A stretch of 8,402 nucleotides of DNA from Candidatus Bathyarchaeota archaeon (GCA_030608725.1 JAUWDP010000037.1:1-8402), one strand, 5' to 3'. Counted from the stretch's first letter, positions 1 through 6,863 are shown. Notes: generated by a model not told the origin, from the sequence alone. Translations and numbers: made by a program.

Positions 1-338
1 ACAGCCAGGTGGGCACCAGCGACCTGAGCTGGGGGCACACCGGCGTCGGAGCTGGTGACGAGCCCTGGGAGATCCCAGAGCGCTACCTTGAGCTCAGCCC
101 CATAACCTACGTCGACAAGATCAACACGCCGCTGCTCATAATCCACTCCGAGTACGACTACCGTTGCCCCCTGTCCGAGGGGGAGCAGCTCTACTACGCG
201 ATGAAGAGGCAGAAGAAGGAGACCGAGTTCATCAGGTTCGCCAACAATAGCCACGGGCTGGGACGCACGGGGAAGCCCTCCCTGAGGACGGAGAGGCTGA
301 GGCACATCGTCAGGTGGTTTGACAAGTACCTGAAGTAG
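1..338 (+). CDS. S9-family prolyl oligopeptidase / acylaminoacyl-peptidase-like protein, C-terminal fragment
   Basis: The gene runs in from the left edge; the reading frame is open from base 3 and ends at TAG 336-338. About 111 residues of an expected 550-650 are present, so this is only the end of the alpha/beta-hydrolase catalytic domain. Counting from the GTG codon at base 9, the run HSEYDYRCPLSEGEQLYYAM carries the expected catalytic Asp (D50), and NNSHGLGRTGKP carries the catalytic His (H82). The closing RHIVRWFDKYLK helix is typical of acylaminoacyl peptidases. The nucleophilic Ser (GxSxG) would lie outside the window. The GTG at base 9 is not a real start because the family homology runs through it. 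The likely role is a cytoplasmic serine peptidase cleaving short or N-acylated peptides, though related esterases share this fold. It has its own downstream T-tract and appears not to be cotranscribed with the next operon. Family assignment is confident; substrate is not. Confidence 0.9.
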   Translation, partial: SQVGTSDLSWGHTGVGAGDEPWEIPERYLELSPITYVDKINTPLLIIHSEYDYRCPLSEGEQLYYAMKRQKKETEFIRFANNSHGLGRTGKPSLRTERLRHIVRWFDKYLK

Positions 339-365
339 CCCCCCGAAACCCGTCAAGCTCAACAG

Positions 366-373
366 TTTTTTTT
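366..373 (+). terminator. T8 tract, archaeal-type transcription terminator
   Basis: Eight consecutive T residues lie 28 bases after the stop of the peptidase gene, within an AT-rich stretch. Archaeal RNA polymerase terminates at T-runs without needing a hairpin. The tract precedes a separate promoter for the next operon. Confidence 0.6.
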
Positions 374-398
374 ACATTTAATAACAATGCGATGATAT

Positions 399-428
399 GG
401 CTAGCGGACCATTTTCCGTGCTAGAGCC
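399..428. promoter_or_regulatory. Imperfect inverted repeat upstream of the redox operon, candidate operator
   Basis: The left arm is GG-CTAGC-GGA (399-408) and the right arm is TCC-GT-GCTAG-AG-CC (415-428), around a short centre CCATTT. The inner arms pair as CTAGC/GCTAG and GGA/TCC with a two-base GT bulge. It lies about 37 bases upstream of the TATA box of the flavoprotein gene, a position compatible with an activator or a distal repressor site. A similar pair of half-sites (CTAGCTGGA / TCCAGCTAG) lies just upstream of the amidase TATA box at 3910-3965. Its function is inference; a hairpin formed in readthrough RNA is the alternative. Confidence 0.35.
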
Positions 429-464
429 ATAAATCGCCGACATCCATCGCGCTCAAAGAGATAA

Positions 465-472
465 CATAAATA
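465..472 (+). promoter_or_regulatory. TATA box of the flavoprotein-ferredoxin operon
   Basis: CATAAATA is centred 27-28 bases before the ATG at 496 and is preceded by purine-rich AAAGAGATAA, where a TFB recognition element would sit. There is no Shine-Dalgarno sequence before the ATG (ATTTACTTTC), so transcription probably starts at or next to the start codon, giving a leaderless mRNA. Confidence 0.6.
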
Positions 473-495
473 CAGAATGATTTCTATTTACTTTC

Positions 496-2295
496 ATGTT
501 TGACAAAGAAATATCCACTGATGTCCTGGTCATAGGCTCAGGCATAGCCGGTATGCGCGCCGCTATACAGGCGAGGAAGTACGTTCCGGACGTCACGATC
601 GTGGATAAGACACTCTTCGGAAGGCAGACTCTATCCAGCATGGCGGGTGGCACCACGGGGCTCGTCGAGGGCTATTGGTCGTTCACCCATCCTCAGAGCG
701 TGGATGAGTTCACGGCATTCCACATAATCTCCAACGCGTTCGCCGTCACCGGCATCAGGGAGCAGGAGCTGGAATACGTCGCCGCCAAGGAGGTCGTGGT
801 TAGACAGGATGAGCTGAAGGAGTATGGGGTGCTCAATCCCAGGGGGCAGAAGAGCTACGGTCCACCCGGTCGGCTCGGCTGGGCCAACATCGGCCCCATG
901 GTGGAGTACGTCAAGAACAGCGACATAAAATGTATCGAGAAGCTGATGATCACAGATCTCGTCCGGGAGGGGGACCGGGTGACGGGGGTCGTCGGGTTCT
1001 ATATGGACACGGGGAAATGGGTGGCTATCAATGCGAAGGTAACGGTTCTGGCGACGGGTGGCGGTGCGGAGGTCTACAAGCGTAACAACACCCCGGTCAG
1101 GGCGACCGGGGACGGATACGTTATGGCCTACCGTGCGGGCGTCCAGCTGTCCATGATGGAGTTCATACTCTTCGACGCGTGGATATGCGCCGAGCCTGAC
1201 CTCCCCAACTTCTGGATACCCCCATCATACGCAAGGACCCTGGGGGTCGTGCTCAACAAGGATGGCGAACAGTTCCTCAAGGACTACATCCCCACGAGCA
1301 CCAACTTCGTCCACCGGGAGCTCCCGAATCTCGTATGGGGAGACGACCTGGTCAGGAGGTTCAAGGGGGTGGTCCAGAACCCGGCGACGCTCGACCCGGA
1401 CGACCCCTTCCACGAGAGATACGGCGCGCCTGTCATCGACCTGGTCAACACCATCAGCAGGGGCATGGCCATGGAGGTCGACAAGGGGCGAGGAGACCCC
1501 GATATACCGAGCGTCTACCTGGACTTCAGCAGAGTACCCGAGGAGGTGTGGCTATCGGAGCCTAAGGGCGTCCAAGGACTCCACCTGCTCAGGAACCACG
1601 ACTGGAAGAACAAGCCGGTACGGATGTTCCCGGGGGCACTCGGAAACTTCGGAGGATGCATCGTCAACAAGGACTGCGAGACCAGCCTGGAGGGGCTGAT
1701 CGCCGCGGGTGAGGTCACATACGACGTAGACAGCCTCCGCCATGCCAACGTATTCGGGGTGAGAGCGGGTGACACCGCTGGACTCTACGCGCAGAGAAAT
1801 GAGCTTCCGACCATGGACGCTGGGAAGGCTGGTGAGCTCTCGAAACGGTGGAGAGAGATTATGGAGCGGGAGCCCAGCGACGAGGGAGACCCGCGCAAGG
1901 TCAAGGAGCTCATCAAGAACCTCATGTGGAAGGAGGTAGGAGTCCTAAAGACCAAGGAAGGTCTGGAGAGGTGCCTCGCGGGGCTTGACAAGATCAAGAA
2001 GGAGAACCTGACGAAGCTCTGGGCGAGGCAGCCAAGGCAGCTGAGGGAGGCGATTGAGGCGTGGAACCTGGCATACGTCGGGGAGATGATAGCTCGCTGC
2101 TCCATGATGCGTGAGGAGACCCGGGGGACCTTCAACAGGCTCGACTTCCCTGACAGGGACGACGCATACTGGATCAGGAAGACCCTCCTCCAGCTGGAGG
2201 ACGGCGAGATGAAGATGAGCTCTGAGCCAATGGAGCAGATCTACTTCAGGTGGAAGCCTCAGAAGGTGAAGGTAAAGGGGATGGACAAGGAATGA
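496..2295 (+). CDS. FAD-dependent oxidoreductase, fumarate reductase/succinate dehydrogenase/AprA flavoprotein superfamily
   Basis: This 599-residue protein has an N-terminal Rossmann dinucleotide fold, DVLVIGSGIAGM (G14-x-G16-x-x-G19), an FAD-contact segment SSMAGGTTG (48-55), a second signature VTVLATGGGAEVY (183-194), and TPVRATGDGYVMAYRAG (199-215), which is diagnostic for the superfamily. The closing FAD motif is TSLEGLIAAGEV (396-407). A C-terminal helical region (about 445-560) with EETRGTFNRLDFPDRDD follows, as in SdhA/AprA. There is no signal peptide, so it is cytoplasmic. The His that binds FAD covalently in SDH/FRD is replaced in the RQTLSS segment, so FAD is probably non-covalent. 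The usual fumarate-site EFxQFHPT is EFILFDAW, and the GGxxxD loop is GGCIVNKD. Substrate is therefore unknown; AprA-like chemistry or oxidation/reduction of another organic acid is possible. The overlapping ferredoxin gene is the expected electron-transfer subunit. The ATG at 496 is fixed by the TATA spacing and the start of the Rossmann strand. Confidence 0.88.
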   Translation: MFDKEISTDVLVIGSGIAGMRAAIQARKYVPDVTIVDKTLFGRQTLSSMAGGTTGLVEGYWSFTHPQSVDEFTAFHIISNAFAVTGIREQELEYVAAKEVVVRQDELKEYGVLNPRGQKSYGPPGRLGWANIGPMVEYVKNSDIKCIEKLMITDLVREGDRVTGVVGFYMDTGKWVAINAKVTVLATGGGAEVYKRNNTPVRATGDGYVMAYRAGVQLSMMEFILFDAWICAEPDLPNFWIPPSYARTLGVVLNKDGEQFLKDYIPTSTNFVHRELPNLVWGDDLVRRFKGVVQNPATLDPDDPFHERYGAPVIDLVNTISRGMAMEVDKGRGDPDIPSVYLDFSRVPEEVWLSEPKGVQGLHLLRNHDWKNKPVRMFPGALGNFGGCIVNKDCETSLEGLIAAGEVTYDVDSLRHANVFGVRAGDTAGLYAQRNELPTMDAGKAGELSKRWREIMEREPSDEGDPRKVKELIKNLMWKEVGVLKTKEGLERCLAGLDKIKKENLTKLWARQPRQLREAIEAWNLAYVGEMIARCSMMREETRGTFNRLDFPDRDDAYWIRKTLLQLEDGEMKMSSEPMEQIYFRWKPQKVKVKGMDKE

Positions 2296-2588
2296 GCGAC
2301 AAAATGAAGTCCTGGACAAGGGTGGACCAGTTCGAGGTCACCATCGACAGGGAGAAATGCACATTCTGCAAGAACTGCTTCGAAGCGTGCCCCCAGGAGG
2401 TCTACGACATCGACTACGAGAACAAGAAGATCGACATAGTGCTACCCAAGGAGTGCCTCATCTGCCTCCACTGCGAGGAGGCCTGCCCGACTGGAGCCAT
2501 CTTCATCAAGGGGGCCATCCGTAAACAGTTCAAACCGACACCTGTCAAGGATATGTGGGGCTGGGAAGGCATCAAGCCACCGGAGTAA
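2292..2588 (+). CDS. 2[4Fe-4S] ferredoxin subunit, partner of the upstream flavoprotein
   Basis: This 98-residue protein has two complete C-x2-C-x2-C-x3-C-P motifs: CTFCKNCFEACP (C23, C26, C29, C33) and CLICLHCEEACP (C55, C58, C61, C65). It is a bacterial-type ferredoxin expected to hold two [4Fe-4S] clusters. The start ATG overlaps the flavoprotein stop as ATGA, implying translational coupling and 1:1 production. An in-frame start at 2250 would add 14 residues inside the flavoprotein gene and has no support. The N-terminal extension (about 20 residues) and the C-terminal tail with the sequence KDMWGWEG (87-94) may dock on the flavoprotein. The arrangement parallels AprA-AprB and other flavoprotein/ferredoxin pairs, but AprB is longer, so the gene is not named aprB. 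It presumably shuttles electrons between the flavoprotein FAD and a soluble carrier or membrane complex. Confidence 0.9.
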   Translation: MSDKMKSWTRVDQFEVTIDREKCTFCKNCFEACPQEVYDIDYENKKIDIVLPKECLICLHCEEACPTGAIFIKGAIRKQFKPTPVKDMWGWEGIKPPE

Positions 2589-2590
2589 CA

Positions 2591-2597
2591 TAATATA
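2591..2597 (+). promoter_or_regulatory. Possible TATA box for the MFS gene
   Basis: TAATATA lies three bases after the ferredoxin stop. If used, transcription would start near 2621-2623 and leave a leader of about 73 bases before the TTG at 2696, unlike the leaderless neighbours. A weaker AT patch, GCATAAGG (2670-2677), is closer to the gene. The choice is open. Confidence 0.25.
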
Positions 2598-2624
2598 CTC
2601 CCCAACTATCCACACCCTCAACCG

Positions 2625-2630
2625 TTTTTT
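2625..2630 (+). terminator. T6 tract after the redox operon
   Basis: Six T residues (CCGTTTTTTGA) lie 37 bases after the ferredoxin stop, in the 107-base gap before the MFS gene. It is a plausible archaeal terminator, weaker than the T8 tracts elsewhere in the window. Confidence 0.4.
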
Positions 2631-2695
2631 GATCTGCACATGGCAAACGCTATCAGGACAGCAAGTTCAGCATAAGGAAGCAGCGTGACCTAGAC

Positions 2696-3907
2696 TTGGA
2701 TAAAATACGAGATCCCAAACGCAATCACATCGTCTACGGCGTATCCGACATGGTCACCGGGATCGGGGAGAGCCTCTGGGGCAGCATCCTGGAGCCATAC
2801 TTGGACTTCGTCGGGTTCGAGGTAGTCACGATGGGTTTCCTCCGGAGCCTGCTGATGTTCAGCCAGATGATGTCAAGCCTCCTCCTGGGCAATCTGTCAG
2901 ATAGGATCAGTCGCAAGGCCCCCATCGCCTTCTCGTTCGCAGCCTCCGCCGCAGCCTCACTGATCCTCGGCTACACCAGGAACTTCGGTGTGTTCGCGGT
3001 CCTCATCTCCGTCATCGGATTCATGAACGGCCTCCGGAAGCCATCGATCATGGCCGCAGTCGCTGAATCCACCCCGAGGGAGGGCCGCGGGACCGCCGTA
3101 GGGGTATTCCAGCTGCTCATCTTCACACCCCTGCTATTCGGCAGCATGTTCGGGGGCATCGTGGCCTCCTTCTTCGGGTACCAGTGGATGTTCACAATAC
3201 ACTCAGGCCTCGCCCTCCTCTCGACTCTCATCGTCGTCGTTTTCAGCGTGGAGGTGGGCAAGTCGTTCTCTGGAGGTGGCAGCTCCCTCAAGACGGTGGG
3301 ATTGGTGGCCTTCGAGTCCCTCCCGAATACCTATGCGTTCCTGAGGAAATACCGTTCATATGCCTTCCTCATGGCAGCGTTCACTGTCCATGGATTCGGC
3401 TTCTACATCGGCGTAACCTTCTGGGCTTTGTACGCCACGAAGGGGCTGTTGTTGGCCATAGCTTCCGTTGGTATGATCCAGACGGTAAGATTCATCGGGC
3501 TTTGGTTAGGCGCGGTCCCAGCTGGAAAACTCACCGACAAGATTGGTGGATGGGCGATGATAGCTCTCCATATTGTGTTGACTACCCCCACGACCATTTT
3601 CCATGTACTCATGCCAAGCTATGAGCTGGTGCTCGTCAACAGCTTCCTTTACGGGCTGGTCGGCGCATTTGACGGCCCCGCACGTCCGGTCGTATACGCC
3701 AAGATGGTCGGGGAGGAGAACATGGGGATCGCTACAGGGATCACGGACACCTTCATCATGATGGGTCGGATGGGGGGACCTATAATTGCGGGCCTGATCT
3801 GGAGTTCAATGGGGAGCACGATTCCCTTCTGGATAAGCGGGATCATCAACCTGTTCAGCCTGATACCGCTGTTTATTTCCTGGAGACTGGACAAGAAAAT
3901 GACCTAA
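2696..3907 (+). CDS. Major facilitator superfamily (MFS) transporter
   Basis: This is a 403-residue hydrophobic protein with roughly twelve predicted membrane segments in two halves, the normal MFS length. The loop 2-3 signature is GNLSDRISRK (65-74), and its counterpart in the second half is AGKLTDKIGG (266-275). RKPSIMAAVAESTPREGRG (115-133) fits the conserved region around TM4/5. It moves a small solute across the cytoplasmic membrane by proton coupling or facilitated exchange; the substrate cannot be read from the sequence. The start is uncertain. TTG at 2696 gives MDKIRDPKRNHIVYG and has a weak GTGA (2685-2688) seven bases upstream, while the ATG at 2750 would begin at residue 19 and trim the start of TM1. 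The frame is open back to 2633 but contains no ATG or GTG there. It follows the redox operon in the same direction, so it may import or export that enzyme's substrate (inference). Confidence 0.87.
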   Translation: MDKIRDPKRNHIVYGVSDMVTGIGESLWGSILEPYLDFVGFEVVTMGFLRSLLMFSQMMSSLLLGNLSDRISRKAPIAFSFAASAAASLILGYTRNFGVFAVLISVIGFMNGLRKPSIMAAVAESTPREGRGTAVGVFQLLIFTPLLFGSMFGGIVASFFGYQWMFTIHSGLALLSTLIVVVFSVEVGKSFSGGGSSLKTVGLVAFESLPNTYAFLRKYRSYAFLMAAFTVHGFGFYIGVTFWALYATKGLLLAIASVGMIQTVRFIGLWLGAVPAGKLTDKIGGWAMIALHIVLTTPTTIFHVLMPSYELVLVNSFLYGLVGAFDGPARPVVYAKMVGEENMGIATGITDTFIMMGRMGGPIIAGLIWSSMGSTIPFWISGIINLFSLIPLFISWRLDKKMT

Positions 3908-3909
3908 CG

Positions 3910-3965
3910 CTAGCTGGAAGATTGTCTTGAAGATGTATGTAGAATAGGACTGGCTCTCCAGCTAG
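3910..3965. promoter_or_regulatory. Perfect 9-bp inverted repeat upstream of the amidase, candidate operator
   Basis: CTAGCTGGA (3910-3918) and its exact reverse complement TCCAGCTAG (3957-3965) are separated by 38 bases. The right arm ends six bases before the amidase TATA box, where a bound protein would block TFB/TBP, so a repressor site is the simplest reading. The half-site resembles those in the repeat at 399-428. No T-tract follows the MFS gene, so the repeat could instead form a hairpin in readthrough RNA. Confidence 0.45.
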
Positions 3966-3971
3966 GTAACG

Positions 3972-3978
3972 TTATATA
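3972..3978 (+). promoter_or_regulatory. TATA box of the amidase gene
   Basis: TTATATA is centred 27 bases before the ATG at 4002. No Shine-Dalgarno motif precedes the ATG (AAGCAACCGAGT), so a leaderless transcript starting at or near the ATG is likely. This is the best-matching promoter in the window. Confidence 0.68.
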
Positions 3979-4001
3979 GATAGTGTAAAAAGCAACCGAG
4001 T

Positions 4002-5474
4002 ATGGCAACTGGTTTCCGGATAGTCGAGGCGTCTATCGGGCAGATCCACAGGGCTGTGGAGGCGGGTGAGCTGACGTTCCGCGGCCTCGTGGAGCTCTAC
4101 CTGAGGCGCATCGAGGCATACGATCAGCCCACGGGGCTCAACGCCATCATCCTCGTCAACCCGGGCGCCTTAAAGCGGGCCACGGAGCTGGACGAGGAGT
4201 ACGCTAAGATCGGGGTGCTGCGCCCCCTCCATGGTGTGCCCTTCATCGTGAAGGACAACTACGACACCCATGACCTCCCCACCTCCGCGGGCAGCCTAGC
4301 CCTCAAGGACTCCATCCCACCGGACGACGCCTTCCAGGTAAGGAGGATACGGGAGGCCGGGGCCATCGTCCTAGCTAAGTCCAACATGGCTGAGTGGGCG
4401 TTTAGCCCCTACCTCACGGAGAGCTCAAATGGGGGGACGACGCGGAACCCCTACGACTTGGAGCGCGTCCCGGCAGGCTCGAGCGGAGGCACTGGGGCCG
4501 CGGTCGCAGCCAACCTCGGGGTCGTGGGGCTGGGCACCGACACCGGTAACTCCATCCGGGGCCCCTCGTCCCATTGCTGCCTTGTGGGCATCAGGTCCAC
4601 CATGGGGCTCACTAGCCGGGATGGGATTGTCCCCCTCAACCTCAGGAACGACATAGGGGGCCCCATGGCCCGCAACGTGGAGGACGCCGCACGGGTCCTT
4701 GGGGTGATAGCGGGACACGACCCGGCTGACCCCATCACGGAGAGGTGCAGGGACAGACTTCATGACAGCTACACCCAGTTCCTGGAGGCGGACGGGCTCG
4801 TGGGAGCCCGCATCGGCGTCTTCAGGCACTACACCGAGGCGGAGACGACGGACCCCCAGGTCAAGGTGCTCTTCGACGAAGCCGTGGCCGACATGGAGGC
4901 CCTGGGAGCCGTGTTCGTCGACCCCTTCGAGATACCCGACTTCGAGGAGCTGTCGACGGGGCTCTGGGAGGAGAGGTTCCTGGTCGAGATCGACTCATAC
5001 CTCGCCACCCTAGACGACAGTGCCCCCTATCAGAGCCTGAAGGAGATCGTTGACTCCAGGCTCTACTATCCCCCCGTCGAGAACAGGCTCAAGAGGAACT
5101 TGGAGATCGACCCAGAAACGGTGAAGACCACTGACGTGTACCAGGAGCCCAAGAACGTCGCCTTCAGGAAAGCGGTGCTCGGCGCCATGGAGGCGCACAG
5201 GGTCGAGGCCATCATCTACCCCACGTGGAGCAACCCGCCCAGGAAGATAGGGGACATGGAGAGCCCACACGGTGACAACAGCCAGAGGATCCCCCCCGGC
5301 ACGGGGCTCCCAGGGCTGACGGTGCCCATGGGATTCACATACGGGAACCTCCCCGCCGGGCTGCAGATCGTGGGGAGGCTCTTCGGGGAGCCCGACATCA
5401 TCAAGATCGCCTACGCCTACGAGCAGTCCACGGGGCACCGCAGGCCTCCAGGCACCTTCCCAGAACTCCCCTGA
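4002..5474 (+). CDS. Amidase signature (AS) family amidohydrolase
   Basis: This 490-residue protein is the usual length for a stand-alone amidase. It hydrolyses a carboxamide to the acid plus ammonia or an amine. The Ser-cisSer-Lys triad is visible: K84 in [11 protein letters not shown], cis-Ser S160 in [14 protein letters not shown], and nucleophile S184 in [16 protein letters not shown]. Spacing between them matches the family (K to cis-Ser about 75, cis-Ser to Ser 24). Residues 196-232, including [13 protein letters not shown] and [15 protein letters not shown], complete the signature domain. The C-terminal part contains [11 protein letters not shown] and [20 protein letters not shown], the standard closing strands. 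The common GGS at the nucleophile is GNS here, a variant I recall from one amidase subgroup. There is no signal peptide or GatA-type partner gene, so it is probably a cytoplasmic catabolic amidase rather than a tRNA amidotransferase subunit. It is transcribed alone, and its stop lies seven bases from the convergent MFS gene. Confidence 0.93.
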   Translation: MATGFRIVEASIGQIHRAVEAGELTFRGLVELYLRRIEAYDQPTGLNAIILVNPGALKRATELDEEYAKIGVLRPLHGVPFIVKDNYDTHDLPTSAGSLALKDSIPPDDAFQVRRIREAGAIVLAKSNMAEWAFSPYLTESSNGGTTRNPYDLERVPAGSSGGTGAAVAANLGVVGLGTDTGNSIRGPSSHCCLVGIRSTMGLTSRDGIVPLNLRNDIGGPMARNVEDAARVLGVIAGHDPADPITERCRDRLHDSYTQFLEADGLVGARIGVFRHYTEAETTDPQVKVLFDEAVADMEALGAVFVDPFEIPDFEELSTGLWEERFLVEIDSYLATLDDSAPYQSLKEIVDSRLYYPPVENRLKRNLEIDPETVKTTDVYQEPKNVAFRKAVLGAMEAHRVEAIIYPTWSNPPRKIGDMESPHGDNSQRIPPGTGLPGLTVPMGFTYGNLPAGLQIVGRLFGEPDIIKIAYAYEQSTGHRRPPGTFPELP

Positions 5475-5481
5475 CTGTGGC

Positions 5482-6696
5482 TCAGCCCCTCGTTATCGAT
5501 GAGGGGATGGTCCAGAGGATCCCCAGCTTCACGACCTGAGTCGCGATGAGGAAGTAGAAGACGTACTCGGGCCCCAGTGACGCCCACAGGAGGCCCCCGA
5601 TGATGGGGGCGGCGATGTTCACCAAGCCCCTGCTGAGGGAGTTGAGCCCGGTCCAGCTCCCCAGTATCTCCTTGGGCACCAGCTCCAACCCGATGGCGGC
5701 CTGGGTGATAGCTCCCAGCATGAAGAACCCGTTCAGCAGCCCCGCCAGTATCAGCACGAGGTCGTTGGGCGCAACGACGAGGAGCACCAGCGCCAGGCAG
5801 TAGAATGGCGTCAGCAGCGCCACCATCTTCTTCCTGCCGTACCTGTCGGCCAGGATACCCACGGGGAGGGCCAGGAAGACGCTTGAGGCCCAGTAGGCGG
5901 AGTCCATGAGGCCTATGACGTAGGGGTCGGCCCCCTTGATCTCCTTGGCGTAGTAGGGGATGTAGAAGGCGAGGTACATGGGCACAGTCGAGATCATCGT
6001 GTAGATGAGCCAGCGGGTCACCATGGTGCCCTCCTTGAAGACGCTGCTGAACCCCTGCAGTATGCTGCCCCCCTTCTTAGAGGGCTGGATCGGGTTGATG
6101 AGGTAGAGGTAGACGACGATCAGCGCGACGAGGAAGCCCCCCGCGGAGACCCAGAACAGGGGCCGGATCCCGTCGGCGTTCATCCCGCCGAAGGAGGTGA
6201 TGAGGTACGCCGCGACGATGGGAGCCACGAGGCGGGGGAGGGCAGAAACCGTGTCGCAGAGCTGCATGCCGGTGACCCGCTCCTCGCTCCTCAGGGTGTT
6301 CCCGCAGATCATGGGGCAGACCACCATCATGAAGCTGAACCCCATGGTGAAGAGCCCCATCGCTAGGCCGCCCACCTGCCAGCTCCCTGCGAGGCCGAAG
6401 ATGAGGAAGCTGAGGAACATCACACTCATCCCCGTCATGAGCATCCGCCTTATCCCGTACCTGTCCGCCAGCCACCCCACAGGTACCGTGAGGAGGGTGC
6501 TGGCGACCCCGCCTACACTGCTCACCAAACCCAGCTCCATGGCCCCCGCGCCTAGGGCGGAGACGTAGATGGACTGGTACTGCTGGGTGAGGCCGATGGA
6601 GAAGTTTGTGACCAGGTTCCTGGCGATGTTGACCTTGAAGGCCCTGTGCTGTCTCCTGATGAAGTCGGCGCCCTTGCTGGTCACGGACTCAAGCAT
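5482..6696 (-). CDS. Major facilitator superfamily (MFS) transporter, second type
   Basis: This 404-residue membrane protein has about twelve hydrophobic segments. Both halves have clear loop motifs: GWLADRYGIRR (74-84) and GILADRYGRKK (280-290). An N-terminal cytoplasmic stretch of about 25 residues, rich in Lys/Arg, precedes TM1. A longer hydrophilic central loop (about 202-226, PIQPSKKGGS) separates the halves, as in MFS drug- or metabolite-type carriers. It is clearly distinct in sequence from the MFS encoded at 2696-3907, so the two are not a recent duplication. The ATG complementary to 6694-6696 is supported by an AT-rich box 27 bases upstream and by the full N-terminus. It is convergent with the amidase (seven-base gap) and divergent from the HAD phosphatase gene. 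The substrate is unknown; carrying an amide or an amidase product is a guess based on position. Confidence 0.88.
   Translation of the reverse strand: MLESVTSKGADFIRRQHRAFKVNIARNLVTNFSIGLTQQYQSIYVSALGAGAMELGLVSSVGGVASTLLTVPVGWLADRYGIRRMLMTGMSVMFLSFLIFGLAGSWQVGGLAMGLFTMGFSFMMVVCPMICGNTLRSEERVTGMQLCDTVSALPRLVAPIVAAYLITSFGGMNADGIRPLFWVSAGGFLVALIVVYLYLINPIQPSKKGGSILQGFSSVFKEGTMVTRWLIYTMISTVPMYLAFYIPYYAKEIKGADPYVIGLMDSAYWASSVFLALPVGILADRYGRKKMVALLTPFYCLALVLLVVAPNDLVLILAGLLNGFFMLGAITQAAIGLELVPKEILGSWTGLNSLSRGLVNIAAPIIGGLLWASLGPEYVFYFLIATQVVKLGILWTIPSSITRG
5486..5506. terminator. Hairpin-forming inverted repeat between convergent genes
   Basis: CCCCTC (5486-5491) pairs with GAGGGG (5501-5506), and two wobble pairs plus one A-T pair could extend the stem to about nine pairs. 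It begins 12 bases after the amidase stop and overlaps the last codons of the opposing MFS gene. No T-tract follows on either strand, so termination here is only a possibility. Confidence 0.3.
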
Positions 6697-6718
6697 GACC
6701 CTACAGTTACAGTTTAAT

Positions 6719-6727
6719 CATAAAAAG
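6719..6727 (-). promoter_or_regulatory. TATA-like box of the minus-strand MFS gene
   Basis: On the minus strand CTTTTTATG is centred 27 bases before the start codon at 6696, again the leaderless spacing. A tandem hexamer TACAGT-TACAGT (plus strand 6702-6713) lies between this box and the start, where a repressor could act. Confidence 0.45.
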
Positions 6728-6742
6728 ATAACATGATAGAAG

Positions 6743-6769
6743 TTCTCCCACACCTCGAAGGCTGGAGAA
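6743..6769. repeat. Short inverted repeat in the divergent control region
   Basis: TTCTCC (6743-6748) and GGAGAA (6764-6769) are exact inverted 6-mers with a 15-base spacer. They lie upstream of both the MFS and the HAD genes. Six-base arms can arise by chance in 171 bases, so support is weak. Confidence 0.25.
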
Positions 6770-6782
6770 AGGAGGGAGATTA

Positions 6783-6796
6783 ACTCGATTTCGAGT
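6783..6796. promoter_or_regulatory. 14-bp palindrome in the middle of the divergent intergenic region
   Basis: ACTCGA-TT-TCGAGT is a perfect inverted repeat with a two-base centre. It lies about 87 bases from the MFS start and 72 from the HAD start, close to the midpoint. The compact symmetry suits a homodimeric helix-turn-helix regulator. No regulator gene is present in the window, so the binding protein is unknown. Confidence 0.35.
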
Positions 6797-6857
6797 CACC
6801 AGAGACAGGATACATTTGACCTGATTCTAGACATTCTTAAGTTGGATGAATGTGAGT

Positions 6858-6863
6858 AGGGTG
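6858..6863 (+). promoter_or_regulatory. Ribosome binding site of the HAD phosphatase gene
   Basis: AGGGTG ends four bases before the ATG at 6868 and matches part of the archaeal anti-Shine-Dalgarno complement GGAGGTGA. It supports this start; the nearby ATGs at 6846 and 6850 are out of frame or immediately stopped. An AT patch CTTAAGTT (6836-6843) is at the leaderless TATA distance, so the two signals compete. Confidence 0.4.

Noticed and set aside
1262..1699. Open frames in other phases inside the flavoprotein gene
   Set aside because: They are Ser/Arg/Thr-rich translations produced by the GC-rich codon structure of the real gene and show no family motif.
496..2588. Calling the flavoprotein-ferredoxin pair aprA-aprB (adenylylsulfate reductase)
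   Set aside because: The ferredoxin is only 98 residues and the key AprA active-site residues cannot be aligned with certainty by eye. No sat, qmo or dsr genes are in the window.
3184..3624. Plus-strand open frame of 146 codons inside the first MFS gene
   Set aside because: It overlaps a clear membrane-transporter frame, has a composition full of Arg/Pro/His/Trp typical of out-of-frame translation, and lacks a start signal.
6077..6475. Minus-strand open frame of 132 codons inside the second MFS gene
   Set aside because: It is a frame-shifted reading of the MFS gene, with low-complexity Arg/Gly/His/Pro sequence and no hydrophobic segments.
2696..6696. The two MFS genes as a duplicated pair or composite element
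   Set aside because: Their sequences differ throughout apart from general MFS motifs, there are no flanking repeats, and no transposase or recombinase is present.
459..6734. The string AGATAACAT occurring near both the flavoprotein start (459-467) and the MFS/HAD control region (6726-6734)
   Set aside because: Nine AT-rich bases recurring in AT-rich promoter regions is easily chance, and the orientation and distance relative to the genes differ.
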